From the NCBI GenBank assembly GCA_035938215.1, contig DASZHC010000125.1:1-21152 (forward strand): a DNA stretch of 21,152 nucleotides. Reading direction: 5' to 3'. This stretch comes from DASZHC01 sp035938215 (GTDB lineage Bacteria; Verrucomicrobiota; Verrucomicrobiia; Chthoniobacterales; JAFAMB01). Position numbers and translations under genes: made by a program. The notes below the pieces were generated by a model. The model did not search any database and had not been told where the DNA came from. It was given only the letters and a program-made list of their open reading frames with translations. Below are positions 1 to 7,839 of this stretch, in pieces (the first letter of the stretch is position 1; every line of letters begins with the position of its first letter).

Positions 1-199
1 TACGGGCCGAGAGAGCAACGCAGAAAAACGGCCAACTGGCTCCGGCCCGAAGGGTTGCGATGAAAATGGGCCGGCGACTGCGTTGCTCGTCGGTCACGTA
101 TCGATTGAGATATGCTCCGCTCCTCGCGCCTTGTCGACGGCCCATTTTGATCGCAACAAAATACATGCTATTTCGGGGACAGGACACTAGCCTCGATCG
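1..199. repeat. Left-edge cluster of inverted repeats, no gene seen
   Basis: This stretch downstream of the M24 peptidase is dense in inverted repeats and has no convincing reading frame. Bases 54-77 and 134-157 form an inverted repeat of 24 bp with two mismatches (core GCGAT, AAAATGGGCC, CGAC). A perfect 11-bp pair, GAGCAACGCAG at 13-23 and CTGCGTTGCTC at 78-88, overlaps it, and CGGCCC/GGGCCG pairs at 43-48 and 68-73. Such nested palindromes are typical of REP/MITE-like dispersed elements, but no second copy lies in this window, so the class is inferred. A short plus-strand ORF here merely reads through the repeat arms. Confidence 0.5.
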
Positions 200-1381
200 T
201 CATCTCGCCCGGTTCCAGCCCCGCCCCTTATCGCCGAAACCCTCGCAACCCTCTTCGGTGACCGCGACCGTATCCTCGAGCTTGATGAAGCCGCGCTTAG
301 GATGCACCATCGTGGTCTCGATGGAGATGACCATGTCGGCCTCCAGCGGGCGGGTCGCATCATAGCCCTCATAAGGCACAGGCCCGTTGCTCGTCAGGCG
401 CGGCGCTTCATGACTGACGAGGCCCATGCCGTGCGCCACAAAATCCAGATATGCCCGGTGGGGCGAGGCGTCCGCGAGCTCATGGGCCGCCGCGAAAATC
501 TCAGCTCCCGCGGCGCCGCGGTGGATCGGACGGCGCGCCCGCTGCTGGATCTCCTCAATCACACCAAGAAGATCCACAAGCTCGGCGTCCGGCTCGCCCA
601 GAATCCCCATCCGGCACAAATCGCCGATATAGCCCTTATAATTTCCCCCGGAATCGAGGGAAAGGACGTCGCCGGCCTCGAGGCGCTGGTCGGAGGGCGC
701 CCGGTTGAGGCTCGTGCCGGCCGTGATCAGGCAGTATTCGAAGGTCAGGCCCCGCCCGACCTCCTCTCGCCGCAGCCGGTCGACGAGCTCATTTTTCGTC
801 TGGCCGGGCGCGCACCCGCCGAACACGGCGAGCATCGAGGCCACGACACGCTCGGAGGCCTCGCGCAGCTGCGTGAGCTCGCCTCTCGTCTTTCGCGCGC
901 GCAGCCGCTCCAGTGGAAAATAGGCATCGACGATCTGGCAATTGCCGAGCCCGGCCTGCAGCAACTTGGCGCCGTCCCAGGGCAGGAAGGACGCCTCGAC
1001 GCCGACCTTGCCGATCGGCCCACCCAGCCCCTTGATATGCTCGACGGCCCGCTGGATCGCGCCGGTGCTGTTGCCTGCGGTCGTCTCGACGACCCGAGGC
1101 CAGAACTTGCCCAGCTGCTTCTCGTAGCTTTCGAGCCGGAATCCGATATAGGCCGAGTTGTCGGGGCGCCCCTTCTGATAGACCACGACCGGCAGATAGC
1201 GGCTCACCCCGATAGCATCCATGTAGTCGAAGAAAAAGAAGCGATAGCCGCCAAGCAAATACTGCACATTGTGCTTGGAGGTCGCGACGAGGACGTCGAT
1301 GCCCTCGTCTTCAAGCAGGGCGTCGAGTCGCGCCGTGTCGAAGGGCGCGGGCTTTAGTGCATCATGTTGAGCTTCGTTCAT
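200..1381 (-). CDS. M24 family metallopeptidase (Xaa-Pro peptidase / creatinase-like)
   Basis: A 393-aa protein with the two-domain layout of Xaa-Pro aminopeptidases and dipeptidases. The N-terminal creatinase-like domain covers roughly residues 1-155 and the pita-bread catalytic domain roughly 165-385. All five metal ligands of the M24 fold are visible: D243 (SLDSGG), D254 (GDLCR), H317 (HGMGLVSHE), E355 (ISIETT) and E369 (KLEDTV). It should be a cytoplasmic dinuclear-metal enzyme cleaving small Xaa-Pro-type peptides or a related small molecule; the substrate cannot be read from sequence. An AGGAG lies a few bases upstream of the ATG, supporting the start. The gene is clearly richer in G+C than the rest of the window, with strong third-position G/C, and stands alone between repeats and a broken gene. 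Horizontal acquisition is therefore plausible. Confidence 0.9.
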   Translation of the reverse strand: MNEAQHDALKPAPFDTARLDALLEDEGIDVLVATSKHNVQYLLGGYRFFFFDYMDAIGVSRYLPVVVYQKGRPDNSAYIGFRLESYEKQLGKFWPRVVETTAGNSTGAIQRAVEHIKGLGGPIGKVGVEASFLPWDGAKLLQAGLGNCQIVDAYFPLERLRARKTRGELTQLREASERVVASMLAVFGGCAPGQTKNELVDRLRREEVGRGLTFEYCLITAGTSLNRAPSDQRLEAGDVLSLDSGGNYKGYIGDLCRMGILGEPDAELVDLLGVIEEIQQRARRPIHRGAAGAEIFAAAHELADASPHRAYLDFVAHGMGLVSHEAPRLTSNGPVPYEGYDATRPLEADMVISIETTMVHPKRGFIKLEDTVAVTEEGCEGFGDKGRGWNRAR

Positions 1382-1485
1382 GTCGTCTCTCCTGCCGCCG
1401 TACCGCGGCCTTGACCGGCCGTTCGCCGGCTCTGGGGTCCCCTAATTCGATCGGCATATTCTGCCCGTGAGGGCGATTGCTCAAA

Positions 1486-1992
1486 TCAATTTATTTCGAA
1501 AAAGGTGTGGGGAGCCTCTTCCGTGAGACCGAACTTTGGGATATACCGGCCCTCAGCGAGGCCGACGGTCTCCTTCCATAACCGAAGGTCGGTTGCTGAT
1601 AATAGTCATGGTGATACAAGCCTTCCTGACTTTCATCGATCACGCGCTGGACCTGTTCAATGTTACGGTACAAAAGGTCCAGCTTTCCCACCGCTCTTTG
1701 AATCCACGCGCCGCCGTTGATCCAAAGTCCCCACTTGTAGTAGTCCACAACGATTGGGGGGGCTATTTGGCACCGAGATTGTTTCGGCGCAGCGGCGAAT
1801 CGCTTCGATATCGGGAGGCGAATTTTTGGAATAGTAAAGGCCCACATCCAGGTCTGAATCAGGTCGAGCGGCTCGTCGCGCGTAGGAGCCGCCCAAAACT
1901 ACTGCGATGACGCCCGGTATTTTTGAAAGCTCAGAGGCGATCGCGTTGAGAAGGTTGACCTGAGCCGAGCCGAGACCGAGGGATTCGAGCAT
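1486..1992 (-). pseudogene. Broken nucleotidyltransferase-domain protein
   Basis: The first part (from ATG at 1992) carries the classic nucleotidyltransferase signature GGSYAR followed by DSDLDVGLYY, the GS-x(n)-DxD metal site of the Pol-beta superfamily (MNT/KNTase type). At a run of seven G on the plus strand (1756-1762) the frame breaks. The continuation lies in another frame and reads PPIVVDYYKWGLWING, later DYYQQPTFG, also typical of this family. Removing one base from the run would join the two. After QQPTFG a second change of frame, near 1580, gives a more protein-like tail ending at the TGA at 1486-1488; the tail reading is uncertain. It lies directly behind nrdJ, whose stop is at 2000-2002. 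Either a pseudogene or a homopolymer sequencing error; an upstream ATG at 2049 would overlap nrdJ and is less likely. Confidence 0.65.
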
Positions 1993-1999
1993 TTCGACA

Positions 2000-4900
2000 C
2001 TAACTGCATCCTTGCGAAGTTCCGCACTCGGTGCAGACACCGCAGGCACCGGCTCGAATCACCTTGGTGCTGCCGCAATTCGAGCAAGTGATTCCCATGT
2101 ACATGTTTCCCAGCGCCTCGCGAACCCGGTCAGCATGAGTCTTGGAAAGTCCGTTGCCATTAGCCAGCTGTCCAGGCGTCCCTTCCGAATTGGAGCGGCT
2201 GGTGATGATATCGATTATTTCCTTTTCAGCCGTTCGCGGGAGTTCAGGCACCGGCCGGTTCAAGGCTTTTTTCTCAATGTCCGCGATCTCCTTCATCGGA
2301 AGATCGGGCTGCATCCGACTTGGGGCGGTCGCTTCTTTATAGCCCTTGATGAATTGACATCCGAGCCATCGGAACACGTAATCCGTAATGCTGGTCGCAT
2401 TTCGGATATCCGGGTTCTTCGTAAAGCCGCTTGGCTCAAACCGCTGATATGCAAATTTCTTAACAAGGCTTTCCAAAGGAACACCGTATTGGAGAGCGAG
2501 AGACGTCAAAGTTGCTACCGTATCCATGAGTCCCCCGATCGTGCTCCCCTCTTTCGCCATCTGTATGAACAGTTCGCCCGGCTGGCCGCTCTCATACAGG
2601 CCAACCGTAATGTAGCCTTCGTGTCCGGCTATTTCGAATTTATGAGTCAGCGAAACGCGGGTCTGCGGCATGCGATTTCGAGAAGGCTGCTCGACTTCCG
2701 CGCGCAGTGTTCCTATCTCCTTTTCGAGCTCGGCGACGCGCCGCCTTAGCGCTTCGCTCTCCGTACCGCCTTCGCCCTGTCCTTCCTCGGCGCCCATATC
2801 CCTGGTCTTCTTCGTGTTCAGCGGAGCGGACCGCTTGGATCCATCCCGATAAATAGCAACGGCCTTGAGACCCAGCTTCCAACCTTCGATGTAGGTGTTC
2901 ATGATCTCATCGACCGTCGCGCTATTCGGCAGATTGACAGTTTTTGAAATCGCCCCGCTCAAGAAAGGCTGGCATGCCGCCATCATTCGCAGGTGACCAA
3001 GGTAATGAAGACTACGCTCACCCTTGAAGGGTTTAAACGCGCAATCAAAAACCGGGAGATGCTCAGGTTTCAGCCCGCCTCTTATGACCGTCTGACTCTC
3101 GGGGATAACAACATCTTCGATAGTATCGTGCTCATTGATGTGCGCCAGAATCCTCTCGACCGACTCCGGAGAATAACCGAGTTTCTCGAGGCCGGGTTTG
3201 ACGGTCTGATTGACGATTTTCAGCATGCCGCCTCCCGCTAATAGCTTGTATTTCACCAACGCAATATCCGGCTCGATCCCTGTCGTGTCGCAATCCATCA
3301 GAAAGCCGATGGTTCCGGTCGGAGCAAGGACGGTGACTTGAGCATTTCGAAACCCGGCTCTGCCCCCGAGCTTGATGGCATTGGCCCAAACTTCGATCGC
3401 TTCCTTTTTCAAATAACCGAACTCAACCGTCTCATTGATTTGGTCGCATGATTGCCGGTGTAACCGGATCACCTCCTGCATCGAATCCACATTGTTCCTG
3501 GCCACCGGATTCATAAAGCCGGTGGCCCTGGAATCGCGATAACCCGGGAACGGCTCCATGCCGGCTGCCGTCCGAGCGCTTTGCGCATACGCTTCACCCG
3601 TCATGATCGCGGTAATCGATCCGGCAAGCGCCCGCGCTTCGTCCGAGTCGTATCCCAGACCGTAGCTCATTACCAAAGCGCCTAGATTCGCGAAGCCAAG
3701 ACCCAAAGTTCGAAAGATGTGGCTATTCTCGGCTATTTCCTTCGTGGGATAACTCGCATTATCGACGATGATTTCCTGGGCGGTGATGAACAGACGAACT
3801 GCCGCCTTGAAACTTTCCAGATCAAAGATTCCATCGCTTCGTTTGAACTTCATCAGGTTGAGCGACGCGAGATTGCAGGCCGTGTTATCCAGAAAAAGAT
3901 ATTCGGAGCATGGATTTGTCGAATTCTGTCGCGCTGTGCCCTTGCAGGTATGCCACCTGTGAATGGTCGAGTCGAACTGCATGCCGGGATCACCGCAGAT
4001 GTGAGTGCCCTCGGCAATTTTTCTCAGCAAATTGCGCGCATCTTTTCTCTCGCACGGCTGACCTGTGAGGACTTTGCGCGTCCACCATTCCTTGCCCTCA
4101 ATCGCGGCGTGCATGAACTCGTCGCTTACGCGTACGGATAAATTTTCATTCTGGTACATGATTGAGCCATACGCATCCCCATTGTAGCTTCCGTCGTATC
4201 CCTGCTCAATCAGTGCCCACGCCTTCTTCTCTTCCTTTGCTTTGGCCTCGATGAATTCTTCGATATCCGGATGCCAATCTTTGAGGGTATTCATCTTGGC
4301 CGCACGCCGTGTTTTCCCACCGCTTTTGACGACGTTCGCCACTTGATCGTACACCTTCAGAAACGAAAGCGGCCCGCTGGGGCGGCCCCCGCCGCTAAGC
4401 TTCTCCCGCGTGCTTCTTAATGTTGACAAATCGGAACCCGTCCCGCTGCCGTATTTAAAGAGCATAGCCTCGCTCGTGGCCAGACGCATGATATCTTCCA
4501 TCGTATCGTCGACCGATTGAATGAAGCACGCAGAGGCTTGCGGGTGCTCGTACTGAGTCGGTGCGCGTCTTGCCTCTCCCACCTCCCGATCATAGAAGTA
4601 GTTTCCCTGGCCAGATCCCTTGCCTATTCCATATTGCTGGTAAAGGCCGACGTTAAACCAGACAGGGCTGTTAAAGGCTCCATGCTGATTCAGGCAGAGC
4701 CAACTCAAATCGCTGTAAAAGGCTTCCGCAGACTCTTGATCTGCAAAATAGCCATCCTTGATGCCCCAATCCGCAATCGTCCGCGTGACTCGATGGATGA
4801 GCTGCCGGACCGAGCTTTCGCGTCCCCCTTTTCTCGGATCGGTGCCATTCGCAATATCGCCGTAAAAATACTTCGACACAGCAATTTTGGTCGCTAGCGC

Positions 4901-5125
4901 GCTCCACGATTTTGGCACCTCGACATCTTCCTGACGGAAAATGATTTTCCCGCTGTCATCGGTAATCTCGGCAGTCCGTCTTTCCCATTCAAGAACGTCA
5001 AAGGGAGAAACGTCCTTCCGGCTAAAATAGTGCTGAAACTTGAGCCCACTGTTTTTTCGGGCGCGCGAATTGCGGTTGCGCATTTTCAGTGCGCTGGATC
5101 TGACGCCTGCTTTCAATTTGATCAT
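2000..5125 (-). CDS. nrdJ: Adenosylcobalamin-dependent (class II) ribonucleoside-diphosphate reductase
   Basis: Reduces ribonucleotides to deoxyribonucleotides using B12, needing neither oxygen nor a separate radical subunit. From the ATG at 5125 the protein is about 1041 aa. The visible family blocks are FNSPVWFNVGL, SACFIQSVDDTM with the first redox cysteine, the GSGTGSDLSTLR phosphate-binding region, and NPCSEYLFLDNTACNLASLNL. The last holds the radical-forming cysteine, the catalytic glutamate and the second redox cysteine. PTGTIGFLMDCDTTGIEP follows. The end is a cysteine-rich tail (CSNCG, CGVCTECG), the zinc-ribbon of long class II enzymes that supplies reducing equivalents. The frame is open up to a TTG at 5179, but those 18 residues look unlike the family and the ATG is preferred; no good ribosome site supports either. 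It is transcribed from a promoter with an NrdR-box candidate at 5270-5301. Confidence 0.95.
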   Translation of the reverse strand: MIKLKAGVRSSALKMRNRNSRARKNSGLKFQHYFSRKDVSPFDVLEWERRTAEITDDSGKIIFRQEDVEVPKSWSALATKIAVSKYFYGDIANGTDPRKGGRESSVRQLIHRVTRTIADWGIKDGYFADQESAEAFYSDLSWLCLNQHGAFNSPVWFNVGLYQQYGIGKGSGQGNYFYDREVGEARRAPTQYEHPQASACFIQSVDDTMEDIMRLATSEAMLFKYGSGTGSDLSTLRSTREKLSGGGRPSGPLSFLKVYDQVANVVKSGGKTRRAAKMNTLKDWHPDIEEFIEAKAKEEKKAWALIEQGYDGSYNGDAYGSIMYQNENLSVRVSDEFMHAAIEGKEWWTRKVLTGQPCERKDARNLLRKIAEGTHICGDPGMQFDSTIHRWHTCKGTARQNSTNPCSEYLFLDNTACNLASLNLMKFKRSDGIFDLESFKAAVRLFITAQEIIVDNASYPTKEIAENSHIFRTLGLGFANLGALVMSYGLGYDSDEARALAGSITAIMTGEAYAQSARTAAGMEPFPGYRDSRATGFMNPVARNNVDSMQEVIRLHRQSCDQINETVEFGYLKKEAIEVWANAIKLGGRAGFRNAQVTVLAPTGTIGFLMDCDTTGIEPDIALVKYKLLAGGGMLKIVNQTVKPGLEKLGYSPESVERILAHINEHDTIEDVVIPESQTVIRGGLKPEHLPVFDCAFKPFKGERSLHYLGHLRMMAACQPFLSGAISKTVNLPNSATVDEIMNTYIEGWKLGLKAVAIYRDGSKRSAPLNTKKTRDMGAEEGQGEGGTESEALRRRVAELEKEIGTLRAEVEQPSRNRMPQTRVSLTHKFEIAGHEGYITVGLYESGQPGELFIQMAKEGSTIGGLMDTVATLTSLALQYGVPLESLVKKFAYQRFEPSGFTKNPDIRNATSITDYVFRWLGCQFIKGYKEATAPSRMQPDLPMKEIADIEKKALNRPVPELPRTAEKEIIDIITSRSNSEGTPGQLANGNGLSKTHADRVREALGNMYMGITCSNCGSTKVIRAGACGVCTECGTSQGCS

Positions 5126-5269
5126 TTGCGGGGGCCTTCGCTGAAATTTTGGGTGCGGCTGGTTATAACTTGTCAACAACTGCCAATTTACTGGCTATAG
5201 CCTGTGCTTAACGTGTGCCTTCAGTGGAATAACCGTCCTTCCAACCCGTTGTACAAACGCGCACGCTAA

Positions 5270-5285
5270 GCACTATATGTTGTGG
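5270..5285. promoter_or_regulatory. Candidate NrdR box upstream of nrdJ
   Basis: The 16-mer GCACTATATGTTGTGG matches the known NrdR consensus ACACWATATATWGTGT at 13 of 16 positions, by direct comparison. It overlaps the -10 of the nrdJ promoter, where a repressor would block RNA polymerase. NrdR boxes usually occur as pairs; I could not find a convincing second box one or three helical turns away. Confidence 0.55.
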
Positions 5286-5301
5286 GCATTGTGGGCATCA
5301 A
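5272..5301 (-). promoter_or_regulatory. Predicted sigma70-type promoter of nrdJ
   Basis: Read on the minus strand: -35 TTGATG (5301-5296), an 18-base spacer, and -10 TATAGT (5277-5272, five of six consensus bases). The nrdJ ATG follows about 145 bases downstream. The coincidence with the NrdR-like palindrome raises confidence. Confidence 0.5.
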
Positions 5302-5431
5302 GAAAAAAAACGATCATCATGGAGAAAAACCTCAAGGGCCGAATGGGTGGTGAATTTTACCGGGAAAAAGGCACACGGCAGACCCTCATCCAGCCTTGTA
5401 GCTTCCTGCAACCAAAAGCTGCTCGAAAGAC

Positions 5432-5460
5432 AAAAAAAGGCGGTCAAAAATGACCGCCTT
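5432..5460 (-). terminator. Rho-independent terminator of the GT2-L,D-transpeptidase operon
   Basis: A perfect 10-bp stem (AAGGCGGTCA at 5437-5446, TGACCGCCTT at 5451-5460) encloses a 4-base loop. On the minus strand a run of seven T follows. It begins 27 bases after the stop of the transpeptidase gene. No T-run follows on the plus strand, so it works in the minus direction. Confidence 0.9.
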
Positions 5461-5487
5461 CGCTCTCTGATCCAAGAAATATTCGTT

Positions 5488-6192
5488 TTAGCGAAGAACC
5501 GCGACCTTTTCCTCCTGTCTGGCTACGTTAGTAGCGGCAAGCACGTGTTCATCCGCCAAGTCCTTGACCGCCCGATTCATCGGCTTGTCAACGATCGCCA
5601 CGTCGGTGCCGGTGGTCACCCAATTGAAGATTTCCACCACATCGCTCGAACGCATCCGGATGCATCCGTAGCTGGACTTTTTCCCAAGGGAGTCTTCCTG
5701 GGGCGTTCCATGAATGTAGATGCATCGGTGAAACGCATTTCTCGTTGTCTCGTCAAGGCCGCGCAACCAGATGATCCGGCTGACGATCGGATCCCGGCCA
5801 GGGGCGTTCACAGAAAGAATTTCACCGGTATAACGCCTCCCGTAAAAAACTCCGCCCACAGGCACGGTCGCACCGATCTTAGTTGCGACCACAAGTCTTC
5901 CAACCGGCGTGCACCAACTCCCGAGAGCATCGCCTTCGCCGTATCTGGAGGTTGAAATTCGATAGGTTCTGACAACTTTGTTCTTTACGACAACCGCCAG
6001 CTTCTGCTCCGGAATACTTACAACCAATTTCGTTTCAAGGACTGGAGCGGGTGCCGGAGCCACTACAACCGCAGGAGCCGGCGCCTGCACAGGCGCCGGA
6101 GCACCTGGCGACGGCGACGGAGCAGGATTCTGACCTTGGCTGTAACCCGCTAAAGTTACCCACAACAACGTAATTACGAGAAGTTTTTGCAT
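5488..6192 (-). CDS. Secreted L,D-transpeptidase, YkuD domain
   Basis: A 234-aa protein with an N-terminal signal peptide (about residues 1-20, ending near GYSQG). A proline/alanine-rich linker (about 22-52) follows, long enough to span periplasm or cell wall, then a YkuD catalytic domain (about 55-205). The active-site block is complete: H161 in HGTPQEDSLG, then SSYGCIRM with nucleophile C177 and R179. Such enzymes form 3-3 cross-links in peptidoglycan, attach lipoproteins to it, or exchange its terminal D-amino acid; which of these applies cannot be told here. The ATG lies 6 bases after the stop of the upstream glycosyltransferase gene and is preceded by AGGAAAGG, so the two are almost certainly co-transcribed. 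A strong terminator follows. Confidence 0.93.
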   Translation of the reverse strand: MQKLLVITLLWVTLAGYSQGQNPAPSPSPGAPAPVQAPAPAVVVAPAPAPVLETKLVVSIPEQKLAVVVKNKVVRTYRISTSRYGEGDALGSWCTPVGRLVVATKIGATVPVGGVFYGRRYTGEILSVNAPGRDPIVSRIIWLRGLDETTRNAFHRCIYIHGTPQEDSLGKKSSYGCIRMRSSDVVEIFNWVTTGTDVAIVDKPMNRAVKDLADEHVLAATNVARQEEKVAVLR

Positions 6193-6198
6193 CCTTTC

Positions 6199-7707
6199 CT
6201 AAGCCACTGAAATGTTCCGTGAATTCCATTGGGGACGCGTAAGTCGCTGCCAAATAGAACCGAAAGCGACGTATGCGAAACCTATTTGAAACAACATTAG
6301 AAAGGGTACTGACAGAAATTCCCGGTTTTGAAAAGCATGAAATACGAAGTAAGTAAAGTAGCAGGCAAAAATTAGTTCCACTAAAGGGATCACAGTGCGA
6401 AACGCTGAATATTTGCTCGTCTGCCATTTCTGCTTGGTTCGGACAATGCCGTATTTCGGGGTTCGGCTGAAATCGGACTGATGGTTGAAGATGGCTTCCA
6501 GAACCCCGCGCGCATTGTTAATTGAAAGACCTATGCCAAGCGCCAATACAAACGGAAAGAACCAGATGTCCCGTTTCCAGGTTCGCGGATAGAGCTCGCG
6601 TTGGGCGCAAAGGTAAAATACCGCGGCTGATACGGTGGTGGCTACAAATATTGGCACATCGACCATGAACATTCGGACAACGGCTCCGATCCCTGAGGGA
6701 CTGGGACCTCCCGAGGGGGGATGCAAAAGCACACACAAAAAAGCCAATAAAAGGTAAGCAAAATTTGCGGTCAGATGCGCGGTAGCCTCGATCTTTATGT
6801 ACAAAGGAAGGTTGCTGGCCCAGATGCGGGGCAGCACCTTCTTACAAGTCTGTATGGATCCTTTAGTCCAACGATGCTGCTGGGTCTTGAAACCATCGAT
6901 ATCTACCGGCAACTCCCCTGGAGTAACGATATCCGCAAGAAAAACGAACCTCCAACCACGCAGTTGCGCCCGATAGCTGAGATCCAAATCTTCTGTCAGC
7001 GTGTCGTGCTGCCAACCGCCCGCTTCGCGAATACAGCTTTTCCTCCATAGGCCGGCGGTCCCGTTGAAATTGAAGAATCGGCCGGTTCGGCTCCGTGCAG
7101 TTTGTTCCAGTACAAGGTGACCATCCAGCAGGATCGCCTGGGCACGCGTCAGCCACGAAAAAGTTCGATTGATATGACCCCAGCGCGTTTGTATCATTCC
7201 CACCTTGGGATCCGCGAAATAATCGATACTCTCTTTCAGGATGTTTGGAGGTGGCACGAAATCAGCATCCAAAATAAAGAAAAATTCCCCTTTCGCTTTC
7301 TGAAACCCGTAGTCTAAGGCCCCCGCCTTGAACCCCACGCGATTCTCCCGCCTCAGCACGACCGCATCGAATCCCCGCGCCCGAAGTTTGGCAACTTCGC
7401 GCTGAGAAAGCTGGTAGGTTTCATCCGTCGAATCATCGAGAACCTGTATCTCCAGTTTTTCAATCGGGTACTCAATTTCACCAATCGCTTTCAGCAATCG
7501 CTCGATTACATGAATTTCGTTGTAGACCGGGAGTTGAACCGTTACTACAGGGAGGTCGTCAAATCGGGTGGGGATCGCCGGCTTGCGATGCCTATTCTTA
7601 AAATAGAGATGAATGATCAAATATCGGTGTATGCCATAAGCAGATAGAACGAGAACCACAAAAAAATAGCAAACCGTCCAAAGCAGTATCCCGGCTTCTC
7701 CATGCAT
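6199..7707 (-). CDS. Cellulose-synthase-like GT2 family glycosyltransferase (processive, membrane)
   Basis: A 502-aa inner-membrane protein. An N-terminal membrane helix (about residues 8-28) precedes a cytoplasmic GT-A domain. The processive family-2 motifs are all present: DDSTD (91-95), DAD (147-149), TEDLD (238-242) and QQHRW (276-280). This is the D,D,D,QxxRW set of beta-glycan synthases such as cellulose, hyaluronan and mannan synthases. About four to five hydrophobic helices follow (about 298-325, 345-372, 383-402, 430-452, 460-480). It probably polymerises a beta-linked glycan from a nucleotide sugar and extrudes it; the sugar is unknown. No PilZ domain is visible, and no BcsB-like partner is nearby. 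It is the first gene of an operon with the L,D-transpeptidase. The start ATG has only a weak ribosome site. Confidence 0.92.
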   Translation of the reverse strand: MHGEAGILLWTVCYFFVVLVLSAYGIHRYLIIHLYFKNRHRKPAIPTRFDDLPVVTVQLPVYNEIHVIERLLKAIGEIEYPIEKLEIQVLDDSTDETYQLSQREVAKLRARGFDAVVLRRENRVGFKAGALDYGFQKAKGEFFFILDADFVPPPNILKESIDYFADPKVGMIQTRWGHINRTFSWLTRAQAILLDGHLVLEQTARSRTGRFFNFNGTAGLWRKSCIREAGGWQHDTLTEDLDLSYRAQLRGWRFVFLADIVTPGELPVDIDGFKTQQHRWTKGSIQTCKKVLPRIWASNLPLYIKIEATAHLTANFAYLLLAFLCVLLHPPSGGPSPSGIGAVVRMFMVDVPIFVATTVSAAVFYLCAQRELYPRTWKRDIWFFPFVLALGIGLSINNARGVLEAIFNHQSDFSRTPKYGIVRTKQKWQTSKYSAFRTVIPLVELIFACYFTYFVFHAFQNREFLSVPFLMLFQIGFAYVAFGSIWQRLTRPQWNSRNISVA

Positions 7708-7839
7708 ATTAAGGAATGATAATCAGAGGGTTAAGGCCTTCCCCGCGTCATGATGCTCCTTTGACTCTAACGGTCAAGTGGAAATCCTTGACACAGCTGC
7801 TCTGGCAGGAGTGCGATAGAGGCTTTAAAAATAACACGG

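Larger units (their letters stand above)
5180..5487. other. Intergenic region between nrdJ and the L,D-transpeptidase gene
   Basis: No coding sequence is convincing in this roughly 300-base gap. It contains the nrdJ promoter and NrdR-box candidate (5270-5301), small palindromes at 5193-5202 (GGCTATAGCC) and 5249-5256 (TTGTACAA), a tandem TGTGGGCAT pair at 5281-5298, and the transpeptidase operon terminator at 5432-5460. The plus-strand frame crossing it is the antisense of the transpeptidase gene. Confidence 0.7.

Noticed and set aside
302..1357. Plus-strand ORF of 351 aa
   Set aside because: It is exactly antisense to the M24 peptidase, whose five metal ligands are intact; long antisense frames are expected in G+C-rich genes.
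2012..2749. Plus-strand ORF of 245 aa
   Set aside because: Antisense to the 3' part of nrdJ including the zinc-ribbon tail; no motif or start signal of its own.
5170..5179. TTGACA-like -35 for nrdJ at 5179-5174 on the minus strand
   Set aside because: No -10 is found at a suitable distance; it lies within the palindrome TTGTCAACAA, and the 5272-5301 promoter is better.
5126..5270. Cobalamin riboswitch upstream of the B12-dependent reductase
   Set aside because: The leader between promoter and ATG is only about 145 bases and I see no B12-box-like element; too short for the usual riboswitch.
5347..5955. Plus-strand ORF of 202 aa
   Set aside because: Antisense to the L,D-transpeptidase and runs through its terminator hairpin.
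7788..7793. TTGACA as -35 of the exported-protein gene
   Set aside because: No acceptable -10 sits 16-19 bases downstream (the nearest, GATAGA, is 21 bases away).
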